Assembly: GCA_020536535.1 (NCBI GenBank)
Contig: JAHLWZ010000733.1
Coordinates: forward strand, 62,001 to 126,000
Reading direction: 5' to 3'
Length of the DNA stretch: 64,000 bases
Origin: Pelomyxa schiedti
Lineage: Eukaryota; Evosea; Pelobiontida; Pelomyxidae
Made by a program: the position numbers and the translations under genes. The notes under the pieces were generated by a model. That model was not told the DNA's origin. It saw only the letters and a program-made list of their open reading frames with translations, and did no database searches. Each line of letters starts with the position of its first letter. Positions within the stretch are counted from its first letter, which is position 1. Shown piece after piece: positions 26,783-40,097 of the stretch.

Positions 26783-29700
26783 ATGTCTTTTGACCTCGAG
26801 TCACTTCGTCAAAAAGAGAAAAAGCCAGAAGCAGATCTCCAGGCTCCTTGCAATCGGCCCCACAGGAGATCTTTGACACATTGACAGCAGTAATTCCCCG
26901 GCTCAGGTGTCAATGCCTCAGTCCTCATCTCAAGCTAGATTCGGGCAATCATTTTTTTCAAAAACAAAAGGGAATATTGCCACTTGGTGGGGCTCGTCTG
27001 CGGCGAACTGTGATGCAACCACAATCGACACAAATATCACTGCCACAATTACATGAACAACAGTTGGTTGAGCTTTTGCGGAATCCACAGTACGGGAAAG
27101 CCGTACTTTTGTCGACACTGATTCACCAGGTGGTTCAAAATGCGCACGCGAAGTTGCTTGCCTTGGCGGACAGGTAGACGTTCTGTCTGCAGTCTTCTTT
27201 TGTTTTGTTGTACCAATCTTGACAACGGATCATCAGCTTGGCCAAAGCTCCAGATACAGAGAGAAAGCGAGAGATGTTGCGGTACTTTGATTTTGAACAC
27301 CAGCAATTCATCAAATTACTGGTTTTGGTCAAGTGGTGTAGGAAAAATCCGCCAATCATTGAAAGGGCCAATGTACGGCCGTTCATTATCATCTATGTTT
27401 CACCCACCAAAGGCAATTTTGCGACTACTCTCGGATCACAACAAATGCTTTGAGTTGGCAGCCAACAATTTGTGGGATTTCACGAAGAACATTCTTCCAA
27501 GTGAAAGGTTGCTACCTTTCCTTTGTGCAGATGTGGAAATGTCATTTGACATTGCCACTTCCTCACATCTGTCAGACCTGCAATATCCGATATCCCAACA
27601 GCTGTTGATGTGCTCACCACTGGGAGTACCAATTTCATACCCCGTTGTATTGGAGAAATGTCGGGTGCTGCAGTTACTTTCACAAACATATTACCTCAAT
27701 GTGAAGTAACTGCACGACTTGAAAATTCTATCCGGTTCCGGCTCTCTTCTACTCTCACTCCACAGAAGTTTACTTCCATTGACATCAGTTACCTTATTCA
27801 GACTTTTCTTGTTCTAATGTTTCTTCAGAGCATGGTAGACTTATATGCACAGTGGAAAGAGAATTTCGTGTAGATATAGTTACTTAATTATCTCTAAACT
27901 TCCATTAGCTTTTTTTAACAATAGAGGGGTCCTGTTTACATTGGAAATTGCTCAGGGTACAAATTCTTGTACTTGGAATTTCCTCTGAGGGTATTGAATT
28001 TACCCACTAAAACATTGATTGATCCCCCTTCCAGTACAACAGTACCACTCAGAAAAACTCAGTACATTCCTCCAAAGATTCATTCAACCTGAACACAAAT
28101 GCCTGGTGACATTATACGAAATCCTACGTATTAACGCTTTTACTGCCATTCTCTCTCTTTTTCCCCTTTTTTTTCTTCTCTTCGTTTCATCTAACTTTCT
28201 CCTAGATGATTTTTGTAATTCCCTTCAATTGGAGCTGGCACATAATCAGGCTAAGGACATAAATACCAAATCGAGGACACACTCTATGAAGATCAGCTAC
28301 CTTGAGTCTAAGTCCCTTACACTCTATTATTGGAGGTAATTCAAGCCCACATCCACAGTTTTCTTATTCATTTGGTTTTAAAGAGATGGCCAAAAAATGA
28401 CTGCAAATCCGCAAGAAGGGCCATTTATTAGATTATCAGTAAATAGTTGGAGGGACCTTGAATTAGAGCACAACCCACCAATTGATAATCCTTCTCCTCT
28501 ATTTACACAAGTAATGTGAATCGACTTTTTCTTCAACCAACAAAAATTCCTGAAGAAAGGTGTCAATCTGCAATATTGCCTTAACCAAGCCATGTCATTC
28601 CACAGCAAAAAATTATTAGAAAAGCTCTGCAACCAACTTAAAATTCATCCAATAACATCATTAGCCAATGTAACCACAATTGAGCAATATACAGCAGAGC
28701 AAAACAGTTATGTGTTCCATCAAGTCTTCTAACAATCTCACTCCAAAAAGAACTCCAAATTATCTTGTTTAATGCCAGTTGCATAATTGGAGTTGATATG
28801 AGAACAGGGAAGTACACTATGACTTTACCTCCGGGAATAGGTTGTGCGGTTTACAAGGATCCACAGTCTTACTCTTTCTAGCTTCTGACATTGTACAACC
28901 CATGCAGGAGCAACTAAACAATAATGTGGACTCTATTGGAGATATTATTGCGCAGTTACTTTTATTGGTACTCAACTTACGAGCGATTTATCCTGATTTC
29001 TGTCTAGACTGGGTTTTCTCTGATGTTTAAAATTGGACACAGCCTGGGTTTAGTGCCAATTCACAATCTCAATGGCATGAATGACACAAGCATTATAAAA
29101 CTTACTGGATGAAATTCTCTAGAACTCCCAACCGAAAAGAAACTGGATGGGAATGCACTTGGATTCAAACTGCAGTCTTCATGGGGCAATTGCTATTTAA
29201 TAGCATATGTAGATGAAAAACTTTGTGTCAAATTTTCTTTACTCGAGTACAATGTCCCTCATTTTAGAATGACACTTATCATCGTAGGTGCCCTAGAAGC
29301 AATTCGAATGATAAGCTTCTTTATGAAAGATCATTAGTACCAAGTGTAACTTTGGCTTGTCAAAGCGATCAGAACTTTTTCCAAATGTAGTCACAACACT
29401 GCGCCATTCTTCTTACCCATTTGCAGTCTATTCAGTACTTTTCAAAGTGCCCTGAGTCAGTGCAAGTTTATACCTACAATATTACTGGATTTACCACAAC
29501 TTCTATTTAGGAGACTTCTGAACTTTAACACCATCTATCACTCCATTCCTCGGGAAATGTCCTCGAGTGTACAGTTCATCTCCATTCAATCTCCTGATCG
29601 ACCTTTTGAATTTGTGATGCGGAATGAAGGAGATATTACAGTCACAGGCTCATTGATTGGTGACAATGCGTGGCAGGTCTTGCACTTAGCCTTCCTTTCT

Positions 29701-31840
29701 CCCTTGAAATCCTCAATCTGTTCTCCCATATTTAGATGACAGTTAAGGAACCACTAGTATCAATGTGCACGTCTTTAGCGGCTTCTTCAATGCCCTTCCC
29801 TTCTCCTGACAAATCCAACGGTAAAATAACTCCAAGTAGTCAACCTATGTGGACTTCCGGTCACAATTTATCTACATCTGTCACACCACACAAAAATGAA
29901 TGGATCTTCCACTACGAAAAGGTTGCCATTATCCTGTTATCACTGGATTCTCACCTCCCTCGATTGCAGTTGCCAGACCAGACCTTGTATTTGTCTCCAC
30001 TGCGAATATTTGAGGAAGATTTTAAAAGTGCGAAGCTTATATTGGAGTTAGAGGCACAAGCTTGCAGTTGTATGTAACCTGCCTTTATGGAACGCGTGTA
30101 GTAACTCCGCAAACGTCTTAGACATTTATGCACATCCAATGCAACAAATCTCGTGGAAACGGTGTCGGCCATTTAGTTTCACGCTCGATTATAAAGTACA
30201 CTCAAGTATTCATCTCATACTTTCTCAAAATTACTCAATACCGACAGGGAAGTGAATTTACTGTGACTGCGTCCCGATCAAGTCCACGCATTAATTTGAT
30301 AACTGTGCCCAACACGCCTACCACTACTTTCTTGGATGCACAATTGGCAGTCACACGGCCTACACGACAAATCGGTGAAATCTTGCAGGTAACAGTCTAT
30401 ATCGTGGAAATCTTTAGTTACTTTTAATTATAGAGTTATACCACAACTTTTACTGCTATGCAAAAAATATCTTCTTTCTTTGGTCCCGCAAGTCCCACTC
30501 ACTTACCCTTGGATTTCAACATTATAGCTCGTTCAACTGACACATTACGTGTTATTTTCCGCTATATGTATGTACCAATCAAGACACCAAGAAACCTTAC
30601 AAAAAAACAGCTGGGGATTGGATATGGTTGTTAAGGAAGAGTTCGTAGTTATCAAGGGTACCCGTTCTTTCCTCTGCATTCTTTGGTAATTTCTCTTAGA
30701 TGCATTCTCATCAGAACATCCCTCAGAGCTTCAGCCAATCCCCAGGTTTAAGGACTTTCTAGCAAAGCTCAGTAGAATTGTATTACCCTAATCATGTACT
30801 TATTGCCCTCACGGTACTGTTACAAGTTTCACAGTGTGCATATCGTTGAAAGTTGTTCACATCGGGAACCTTCAAGATCACAAGTGGCTTTTGGCGTTCC
30901 CACCTGTGATCTTTTGCCTGTCTTTGCGTCTCTACACCAATATCTTTCACATTTGCATCTCTTCCGGCGCCCTGTAAGGGAGATAAAGGAATTTAAGGAT
31001 TCCAATGACTTCAGTGATTCAGCAACAGTTCTCCAATCTCCCCTTTCCAAGTGTCCATTAAGCGTCTACAGGAAGAACTGATTCTTCGGCCTAACACCAG
31101 CTCACTCAAGTTTTCCTTAGTCCTATCCAACTTCTTGATTGAACTTCGTGTGGAAGACCCCCAGTTGTCCAAAGAAGACTCCAGATCACTGGAAGAGTTT
31201 TTTACCAAAAAGGTCTCTCCCAAGTTCGTTCATTTTCTCTGACAAGAAGTGCAGGTAATAAAAGAGCCTTACTTGTCGAAGCCATTTGTTGGTCTCCTAC
31301 ATATTCTCATCGGTTCACCTATAAGAAGTATCAAAGAGCTAGTCATTACCACCATACAACAAGCCTTGGTACAAGTTTCCTTATGGCTTTCCCATCTGGC
31401 TTACAATTAGCAGGAAGAAAACTTTCTTGTAGAATGGTACGGAAGTCAACAAGAAGATCCGGACTATTTCAAATTTTTAGTATGTAGAAGCTCTTTTGGA
31501 AAATTCTCTTTTGCTGACAAAAACCTGTACTGCAGATAAAAATTGGAAATAGCAAGTGGCTACCTTTCAGTTACATGAAAAACTCACGTCTAGAGGTAGC
31601 AGTAAAATGCGGACTTAAAAGCAACCCTGCAACTATCGATGAGGAGCTGGCCGCTTCTGCGCTTGCTGAGTCCTCAGGTACCTTCTGAATACAACCAATC
31701 CCCAATTGCTCACAGTGCCCAGGGATATTGAAGAACCTTATACACGTTCTTCGGACCAAAGTTGGCCACTGATGCGTGAGTTCTCACAACACACAAACCA
31801 AAGGCACGTGGTAATAACCATTGTGCCCTATCCTATGTAG
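26783..31840 (+). CDS. MED14: Mediator complex subunit 14-like
   Basis: MED14 is the backbone of the Mediator complex, linking its modules in RNA polymerase II transcription. The N-terminal region gives LSTLIHQVVQNAHAKLLALA, then after an intron DTERKREMLRYFDFEHQQFI and KLLVLVKW, matching the MED14 helical block. Further on comes an ANDxxxFxxxN-type helix pattern and VDVLTTGSTNFIPRCIGEM, equivalent to the conserved DVLTTGSYPRLP block. The rest (28000-31840) is many short exons with a typical diverged body, ending near EENFLVEWYGSQQEDPDYF, DIEEPYTRSSDQSWPLM and a TAG at 31838-31840. The start is unsettled: the ATG at 26783 is in a different frame from the conserved block, whose own first ATG is at 27013. 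An overlooked intron or a frame error lies between. Family call is good; most exon edges are approximate. Confidence 0.65.
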
Positions 31841-31910
31841 ACAACAACACGGGCGTTGATGAGGCCAGAAATGATCACCATCTCAAGTTTTGGTTCATCG
31901 AACAAACGGT

Positions 31911-31927
31911 TTTTTTTTTTTTTTTTT
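31911..31927 (+). repeat. Poly-T run upstream of the START-like gene
   Basis: Seventeen Ts six bases before the ATG at 31933. It might be a 5' UTR tract or part of the promoter; nothing more can be said. Confidence 0.5.
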
Positions 31928-31932
31928 GCGTG

Positions 31933-32577
31933 ATGGGGCGAAAGCTGCAAAAAACGACGCGCTTCCCTTTGACGCCGAGTGTTTTGCTCCGAGCCGTGGC
32001 CAACCCAGATTTCGAATTGGCGTGTGCTAAAAGTACTGCGACCGAACTGAATATGAACATGTTGAACGGAGCCCAACAACCCTTTGCTCTATTTAGGTGA
32101 CGAGACGAACAAGGAGGTTACTATGGAGAGTGTGGAGCAGACGGGCACGGGGCTGGTCATGCTGCTACGTAACGTGGAGTACGCCAGGACCACCACCGGG
32201 TCATTGGATAAGTCCAGGACGGTGCTGAGCAGCTCGAGAGTCCAGTGGGATTTGGCCAAGAGAACAGGTAGGTTTGACTACACCCCGTCATCAGAGATGA
32301 CGTCCATGACACTGTGTGGTACATATCTGGTATCTGCCGTAGAAGGGGCACCAAATTCCGCCGACTTGACAGTTGTGTTCGAAGTAAGCGCCAAACATCC
32401 ACATCTCGATAGCAGAAGGCCCGAAAAAAAACTACTAACAATTCCCACACATCGCAGGTCTCTGTATCCTGGCCATTAATAGGCGGACTGGTGGAAAAAA
32501 TGGTGTTGAATGACATAGATTCCAAGTGGGACAGATGCGCTCAATTCGCTTCAGACATTGCTGCACGCCTGCCTTGA
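31933..32577 (+). CDS. START/SRPBCC-like (DUF2505-type) lipid-binding fold protein
   Basis: Three exons. Exon 1: MGRKLQKTTRFPLTPSVLLR through FELACAK. It joins via a GT-AG intron (about 32034-32096) to SDETNKEVTMESVEQTGTG, then repeated beta-strand-like segments (LVMLLRNVEYART, VQWDLAKRTGRFDYTPSS, TLCGTYLVSAVEG, DLTVVFE). The final exon is the amphipathic helix VSWPLIGGLVEKMVLNDIDS, which is characteristic of the closing helix in START/SRPBCC and DUF2505 proteins. Length is about 165 aa. Such folds bind lipids or other hydrophobic ligands; the ligand here is unknown. It starts 92 bp after the MED14-like stop. The family assignment rests on the closing helix and strand pattern, not on an alignment. 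Confidence 0.6.
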
Positions 32578-32758
32578 ACGGCAAGAAGAAACTTGTTGAT
32601 TAGCCGGCGAACATGTCAAAGTGCAGAAAACCTGTTCTCGTCTTTCTCAATGTTACTGCAAAATGATGAGATTGCAGGAAAACCAAACGACCGTTTGTTT
32701 ACGAAAGATCTTGACAACATAAAAAAAAAGAAAAAAAAAACACAGGTTAAAAGGGGAG

Positions 32759-35700
32759 ATGGCCTCCGAGGTCAAGTCGTGGCGCCTTTTGTCTTCGGAA
32801 ACAAGTATCACAGTTACAGTGTCTACGTCATCCACATCGTCGGGAGGGGGTGTAGATCTCAACGCCGTGTTGTCGCGCCCAGTACGGCGGCGGCACCACC
32901 ATTCCGCGTCTCCTTCGTCTCGCACGCGATCCGAATCGTCGAGTGACGAGGAGGCGGCGGCGGCGGTGGCGGTGGCGTCGGAATCTTCTGCCTCATCGTC
33001 TGCCTCTTCTGCCTCGTCTACCTCGTCGCCCGCGCTCTCCTATGGAACTAGTTCTTCGCCGCCAGTGATGACTCCTCCTTTGGCTCCTAACAAGACGCCA
33101 CTCGCTCACCCGCCGACAATGTCGCTGCCTCCTTCCTTTGGGCCTCCGCCGCTCCCACCGAGCACGCCCCCACCGTCTCTGCCTCCCGGTTCATCGCCGC
33201 CACTTTCCTCTCCTACTGTGTCTCACACCCCGACACCCCCGCCCCATTCTCCTCTGGTCCGGCCCCACGCTGTTGCACCAACCAAGGGGCGCAGCACTGC
33301 TACCATAGATGGCTTTGGGTCACTGCCAAGGAGTATGTCCTTGAGCTCACGAAGTGCACCCTCACGTCCCAAGCCAGAAACTCCCCCTATCCTCGGAGTT
33401 CCACCTAACAAGCCACTCTCCTCATCATTCACTCATGCTACACAAGCTCCATCATCCTCAGTTTCCAGTAGACCCGATACTCCTGCACAACCACCGTCCC
33501 CAACACTAAATACTTGTGACCCAGCCCTACCTTCTGTAGAAGAGATTGACTCCAGACCACAGTTTCAGGACCCTGTTGAGGAACATCAACACCTCCTCTA
33601 CAGTGACAGAGAAAGTAGCCTCATTCAAGACATTTACCATCTTTTGATCACAAAATATCCCAAGTCCTTCATTGCCTTATGTTACTTATTCAATTGAAAT
33701 TCCCTTTACAGAGTTCTGAACGACTTTTTCTTGGGTTGTGAAAATCGAGAGAGATGGGACTTATATGCTGAGTCAATTATAACAGCATCTTTCGCTCGGT
33801 CTACTACTTTGAGGTGTGTGCGGATATTCTCCACAAGAAAAAGAAACTCTTTGGTCGCCCAACAATTTTAAATACATGCAGCTTGATTCGTTACTTTGTG
33901 AATGACGAATTCCAAAATCACCCACCTGATGAACCAAGCTTCCGAGACAATTGCATTGCCTCAAAGGTCATCAAGTCATATTTAAGTGAGTTTTCACAAG
34001 GACCTAATGACATTTTTCCCCATTAGTAAATCTAATTTATGTATAGGGAAAGTCGGCAGCAAGTATCTCTGTGATATGCTTGGTGACGTAATGCACAAAA
34101 TTTGCATTGCAGAACAAAAAATATCATATGAGATTGATCCAGGGTGAGTTGTGATTTCTGTGGAATCAAACTTTTACCACCTCTTCGTTGACTTCTTTCC
34201 CTTGCAGTAAATTAGAGAGCCATGATGAGGTCCTGAAAAGGCAAATTCTTCTTCAAAACAAAATGGATACCATTCTGGCACGGATAACGGATCCGGCCAA
34301 CATTGACAAAATGCCACCTGGTGTAAGGTCGAGCCATAAGCGGCTCCTCATTATCAAAGTAATTATTTTTCATAGACTCGTGGCAGCTTACTTCTTTGAA
34401 ATGGCACAGAAATATTGCCCTGAATCAAACCCACTAGCCGTAGTTGGAAGCTTCCTTATACTGAGGTACAGAAACTTTCTACATGAAGTTTCACTACCTT
34501 TTTGAAAAGGTACATCAACCCAGCAATCTTTTCTCCTGAACAATACGGGATGATACGATCAGGCAAAGTCTCACCATTAGTGAGGAGAAATCTTGTGTTA
34601 CTTAGTAAAATGCTCCAGGTCAGGAAACAAGTGCGATTTTTTACTCAAGCCAATTAGAATATTTCCAGTGGACTTGTATTCACCTCCAAAGAACAATACA
34701 TGGTTGCAATGAATCGATACATAGAACAAAACGTAAATAGGTTGCATGATTATTTTAAAGTAGTCATTGCCCAAGCATCCTCTACGACCAACCTTGTAAT
34801 TGGTGATTAGTTCATTTCTTAAATTATCCTTTAATTCAACTACCGCCAAGATTCTGATATCTGTGCTGTAAGTCTGAAGGATTTGCATTTATTACATCTA
34901 CTATTGTTTCAACACAAAGAGCATTCAAGTACTTTGATCTCAGTAGATACTGACAGGAGAAGTATGTGAGGGAGAGAGTGAAAATCTCATTCGTTGAAAG
35001 TGTTTGAGAAAAAACTGGAGGATTTAGGCTCCTATTCAAACAAAGTTTCATTTGCTTTTGCCGGTTCTGCTGCCCAAAGTACGTATCCCATCACTAGGGC
35101 TAATCCCTGACTTGAAGTTTCAAGAACAAGTTAAAGACCTTCTCATGCAACGAAAAGAAGAGGCCTCGTACATAGGATACTTAACTGTTCCTGCTAAAAA
35201 GGGACCTGATAAGGTAACCCTTGTTGTGGGCCTTAACAGGATTTTCACAGTGAAGAAGGGAGGAAAGGTATCTACCTTATTCCTGAGTAAAATTTATTTT
35301 GTTAGGTTGGGGCTGAAGGTCATTTCGTGGATCTTAAGGAGATAGTCAGCCTCACACCAAGAGAGGTTCTCAATTTCTCATCTGGTTTTTGCTCAACGTT
35401 CATAGGTACGGCTTATTTTCGCACAAAGTGAAATTGCTGGAGAGAGTGATCAAGCAGATGATATCTTGTATAGTGTTAGACGTGCCTTTGAGCAAAATTT
35501 TGGGATGATTCCGGAGGCTTTCAGATTCAGACTAAATGTGTCTCCACCAACGAGAGTTAGCAAAATGCAAGCAGGTTCTTTTTCTTGCTCGGTTTCCTTT
35601 ATTTTTTTTCTCTGATTCTTTTCACATAGTGGAAAAAAAATGTGGTGGATTTGTCGATGCTTACAAGTCATTATGTAACTACCACAACGTTGCGTGCAAT

Positions 35701-37739
35701 ATGTCTCTGTGCTGGGATGTTGAAAATCTCTACACAGACAATACAAAATTCAATCTGCACCATTTTTTCTCTGGTATTAGAGTCTTTTTACTCACCACAC
35801 TCACTTAAGCAGAGGAATCTGGTGGGGATACTGTTGCTATGGCTACTTCTGAACTTGCCCCTGTATTCCAAGCACTTTGGTGCGCATGTAGTATTACGTG
35901 TAAAAAAATAACCTGGGAACAGGCACAACACCCATTTCACCTGGTTGTTGACCAAAGACAGAAAACTGGAAAAAACCTTTCCAACACTTGTTGATATGCT
36001 CCACTTCAACTGTCACCTCACTTCACTTACACTCGTAAATGTAAATCTTTCCTCCAGCAACTGGGCAGCACTTTTCGATGCCATGGGATCCAATCCACAG
36101 GCATTTTCCTTTCGTATAGAATACATCACAAAAATAAATAACACAATTCAATACAAAAGTGTATCATTCAGCACATAGATGTGAGCTCGAATCCTGTTTT
36201 TGATGAGAGAGTGGTTAACTCCCTTGCCACTTTCCTCAGCACCTCCAAAGCACCACATGGAGTGGAAACTCTTGAAATGGCTGATACCCTAACCAACCCA
36301 AAGGCTGTTTTGGCAGCCTGGGTTATGCTACTGAGCATACAAAAAGTGCTCACTACGCAATAAAAGCGTACCAATCTAACCATGGGCTGCAGATAAGGGG
36401 AATGAATACCCTTCTCCACTTGGACATCTCTGGAAATAAGATTGGAGATAATACAACCCAACTTGCTCAGTGGCTGGGAATGCCCGGAAACCCACTAACC
36501 TACTTGAACATCAGAAATACCAGTATTGCTACCGCAAAGATTGCGTCAATATTTGGTGCAATTTCTCAGGGATGCCGATGCATGAAAACTCTCGTTGCTA
36601 GTGGATGTTTGACCCCCTCTGTGTACATACTGAACTCAACTTTTTCTTTTCGTCTTGTATAGTAAAGATTTCGAGACCGGAAGAGGCCACTCATCTTGCT
36701 CAAATAATCTCCGTTCCTGCTCTCTCCAATTTGGATTTATCTGAATCCATTGCCTCAGAGAAGATTATTTTGGTTCTTCCTTACATTCACAAGCGTGGCC
36801 CTAATATACTATAGGACCTCCTACAACCGCCTCCTCGTGAAGGCACAATAAATCTTATGCTACGCAGCTGTGGTCTGGGACTCGTAGCGGCAAAAATTCT
36901 CCGAGACATAGGTTTGTTGTATATTTTCTCCTGTTTATCTCATTCTGCAAATAGCTCCCAAATTAACTAGCATCACTTCCCTTGATCTTGGCGGAAATGA
37001 ATTAGTGAGACCTCATCAAAAGTTGAAGGTTTATTAATGATCTTGACATAGGGAGATGACGGAATCATCCTGGTTGTGGAGGGCATTATGTTGAACACAA
37101 CACTCCTTTCATTGAATATGAATGGCTGTTTTGGCAAAGGAACACGATTAAGGACGGACGTTGTCCGTGCACTGCAAAAGTTGATTGTATCAGATTGTCC
37201 ACTCGAATGTTTTCACCAAAAATACTTTGAGACACATTCTCACCCTTATTAGCCCTGAAAATTGCTGGAGGCATGAAGGCAACGCAACAAATGTCTAAGT
37301 TAATGCTGCCTTTCTTGCATTCTCTAGCCTCGAACGAGTCAATTACAGAGATCGACGTATCTGGTCACGCCATGGGAAACCCTGGAGCCATAGCACTGGC
37401 CAAAGTCTTGCAGGTAATCTTGGCCTGCTGAATGACTGTCGTTCCTAACATTCTCCCCCAGGTTAATACAAGACTCACTTCAGTTCATTGGGATGACAAC
37501 TCCACTAGCCTTCTTGGGCTTACCGCAATGTGCAACGCACTGAAGGTTTTTTTTTTCATCCTGCAGTATGTTTGTCCCTCTAACTTGTTGCACAGGCCAA
37601 CCAGACACTCCGTTGCATGCCTGTGCCCATTGGTGACATCAGCTCACTGCTATCCAGCAACCTTCCCGAGGACATAAAGAAGCGAGTGCGGGCTTTGTCA
37701 AATGAACTTCAGCAAGCACTCGTTTCCCGCGGAATTTAA
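32759..37739 (+). CDS. RasGAP-PH-leucine-rich-repeat protein (CARMIL-GAP type)
   Basis: Exon 1 (32759 to about 33690) is Ser/Pro-rich and disordered, ending in DRESSLIQDIYHLLITKYPK. The RasGAP domain follows over short exons: FLGCENRERWDLYAESIIT; PSFRDNCIASKVIKSYL (arginine-finger region); VGSKYLCDMLGDVMHKICI; and FLILRYINPAIFSPEQYGM (the FLR motif). The RasGAP end, LKDLHLLHLLLFQHKEH, continues without a credible stop through DLGSYSNKVSFAFA, spliced in phase to GLIPDLKFQEQVKDLLMQRK. This leads to a PH-like segment (YIGYLTVP, VTLVVGLNRIFTVKKGGK), a tropomodulin/CARMIL-type block (FEQNFGMIPEAFRFRLNV) and about ten LRRs (LLHLDISGNKIGDNTTQLA, LTYLNIRNTSIATAKIA). It ends KKRVRALSNELQQALVSRGI. It probably stimulates a small GTPase at actin-rich membranes. 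No CPI tail after the LRRs is seen. Confidence 0.72.
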
Positions 37740-37816
37740 CGCGGCTTTGTACTGTAGGAACAGAAAAACTTTTTTGGTTCTTATTTGAGTGAAAAGTTTT
37801 TAAAAGGTCTTTTAGA

Positions 37817-39971
37817 TTAGAGCCAGTTGGGCTTTTGGGGAAGATAGATTCTCAAGGGAGGATGAAGGTATAAAGCGGCGATGATGCCACAGAGCAGTAA
37901 AAGGAGAGGGAGGAAAGCAAACAGACAGGAGGTGGAGTTTCCGGATGCGTGTGATCCGGTACTGCTGTGTGTTGGTGTGGTTGCCGATGTGAGGTCATGG
38001 GTGGAGGTTTCACTGCAACTTGTGGTTGTTGTGGCAGATGTGGATTCCTCGGAGCTCTGTGGTTTCCACTTGCGAATAATTTCACTTTCGTGTGGTGCAA
38101 TTGCCTCCTGGTTGGTAAGGTAAAACGCTTCCGCACTGACGACAAAATCGGCGAGCGTTTGTTGATTCACCTGTGGGAAAAAGGGTTACCATCATCCACA
38201 TTAGAAAGGTTATATACCTTATTATTGCCATGTAGCAGTTCAAAAATTTTGAAAGTCTCCACTCTGTGAGTCATAAAGCATTCCTTCCATGAAGAAAGAT
38301 TGCGTTGTTTGTTTATAATCTTTATGAGACTGGGAAGAACCTATTGATAACGCTGTTAAAGTGTATTAAGGAGTGCAAATTAGATACATCAGAAGATTCG
38401 GGAGAGACACAAAGTGTCAGAAGAACGCCAAAAACTGGGGGTGGAATAACACTCGACAGCAAGGCTTTCTAAAATCTGGTTAGCTCTTAGTGGCAGAACC
38501 AAGGACTCACAATGAAGGGTGTGTAGTGTGGTCTTAGCTGTGCAGAGAGTGTGTTGTTAATTTTCATGTGAACTAGGGCGGTAAGTCCTTCAGCAACCCA
38601 GTTGGCTACCACAGGATGAATATCATGTGATGATTGTTGGGAGGTTGATGGAAGGGTTGCAGTAATATGTTCAAGGAAAGCCGACATTTCATCATTATCG
38701 TCAAAATAAGGCAGCAAAAACTGAAGAAATACTGTTTGGAGTGTTAGATAATTGGCTGTAACGTAACTAGCATACAGCCCGCGGCATCAAAAGGTGAACT
38801 CTGTCCAAATGCCCAAATCTCAAAGTGGAGAATTAGTTTCGGTGCAAGATAAATCAAGCAACCATAGCACCGAGCTCTCCAGTTACTGCTTCTCGTGTTG
38901 CTGTCACACTTGATGCAAAACACATTGGAGCGCTAAAGAGTAAAAGTTGAAGTAATGCTTGCAGGCCTCTGCCATGTGTTTGTACCATTTGCTCTAGTAT
39001 GATTAAGGGTAACATAGATCACAACCATTGACGGACCTTCTGGGTGCAGGAGCTCATCGATTGCTCTCAGAGTAAAGAGAAGCAATCTGTCGGTGGGGAA
39101 GCCTCTGATCCAATTTTTAATACAGAGCTGAACATCACCAGGTAAAAGTGTGGAGGGAATTCCTTAACGAACTGTTAAAAACAACAACAACAAAATAGAA
39201 AGATCACCAACTTCCGATGGCAAAAAAACTAACTCTGCTTGGTCAGGCTGTGCTCTTGCTAACTGGAGCTGTATTGCTTTGAGTTTAGAGTGAATTTTCC
39301 TCCCTTTTTTCCCCTACTTCCAGTAGCTCCGCTACCCGATACAATCTTTCTTCATATAACTCAGGGTAGGAAGAGTCAGCGACATTGATTTTTTTTCGGA
39401 CAGTGGGAAGGGAGATCTTGAACCAGTTACTTCCAAGTTTTGTATTGTTGGAGGCAACCATTTGACAAGCCTCTTCAAGAGTTATTTCCTCCTCTTCTTC
39501 TTCCTCCTCTTCAACAGCTGCAGTTTTCTTTGTTTGCTTTTTTTTTGGTTTTTCTTCTACCTCAACTTTCATTTCAGGCATCTGTTTGGCTCCTTTTTAA
39601 AATAATAAGGGCAGGTTAACAAGAGTGCCGACACACCCATTCTATATATTTTTTCGATTTCAGTGAGACCTTCCAGCGACTTCTTTTTTGGTTTCTTGAC
39701 CTTCAGTGCCTTCTGAGCCTTCTCTTTGGTAATTTTCTTAACATAGTTTGTAGCCTCCTGCTTCAACAGGTGCTCCACAGTCTGTTGGCAGTTCCGCCAT
39801 CGTCACAAAATGGAAAAACGTCAGATCCGAACATACATCGGCGTTGGGATCTGGGTTGTACTTCTCCGCCACTGCTTTCTTGATCTCTCTTTCTCTCTTC
39901 TTTGCGACACGTCGCACTTTGGCTCGTTCTTCCTTCGCTGACGGCACCAAAGACCAGTCCTCGTCACTCAT
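37817..39971 (-). CDS. Membrane protein with charged N-terminus and C-terminal anchor (TMEM214-like?)
   Basis: It starts MSDEDWSLVPSAKEERAKVR, followed by very Lys-rich then Glu-rich stretches (39490-39760) and a conserved-looking segment NWFKISLPTVRKKINVADSS with YPELYEERLYRVAELL. Several short helical exons follow (LLPGDVQLCIKNWIRGFPTD, LLLFTLRAIDELLHPEG, FLLPYFDDNDEMSAFLEHI). The C-terminus is Ser/Thr-rich, then one transmembrane helix LFAFLPLLLLLCGIIAALYL and a short basic tail before the stop at 37817. The order (charged N-terminus, helical body, C-terminal membrane segment) recalls the ER protein TMEM214, but I cannot confirm it. The gene is convergent with the RasGAP-LRR gene (77 bp between stops) and divergent from the gene at 40098. 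Central exon boundaries are uncertain. Confidence 0.5.
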
Positions 39972-40097
39972 TTTGTTTATTTTTTGTTGTTTTTTTTTCC
40001 AGTTCGGTGTCGAAACTGGGTCAAATTTGTGGCACCTGTCAAATCGTTAATCGGATCTCAGACGAAAAACAAAAAAACCAGAAAGTAAGGACACGCG

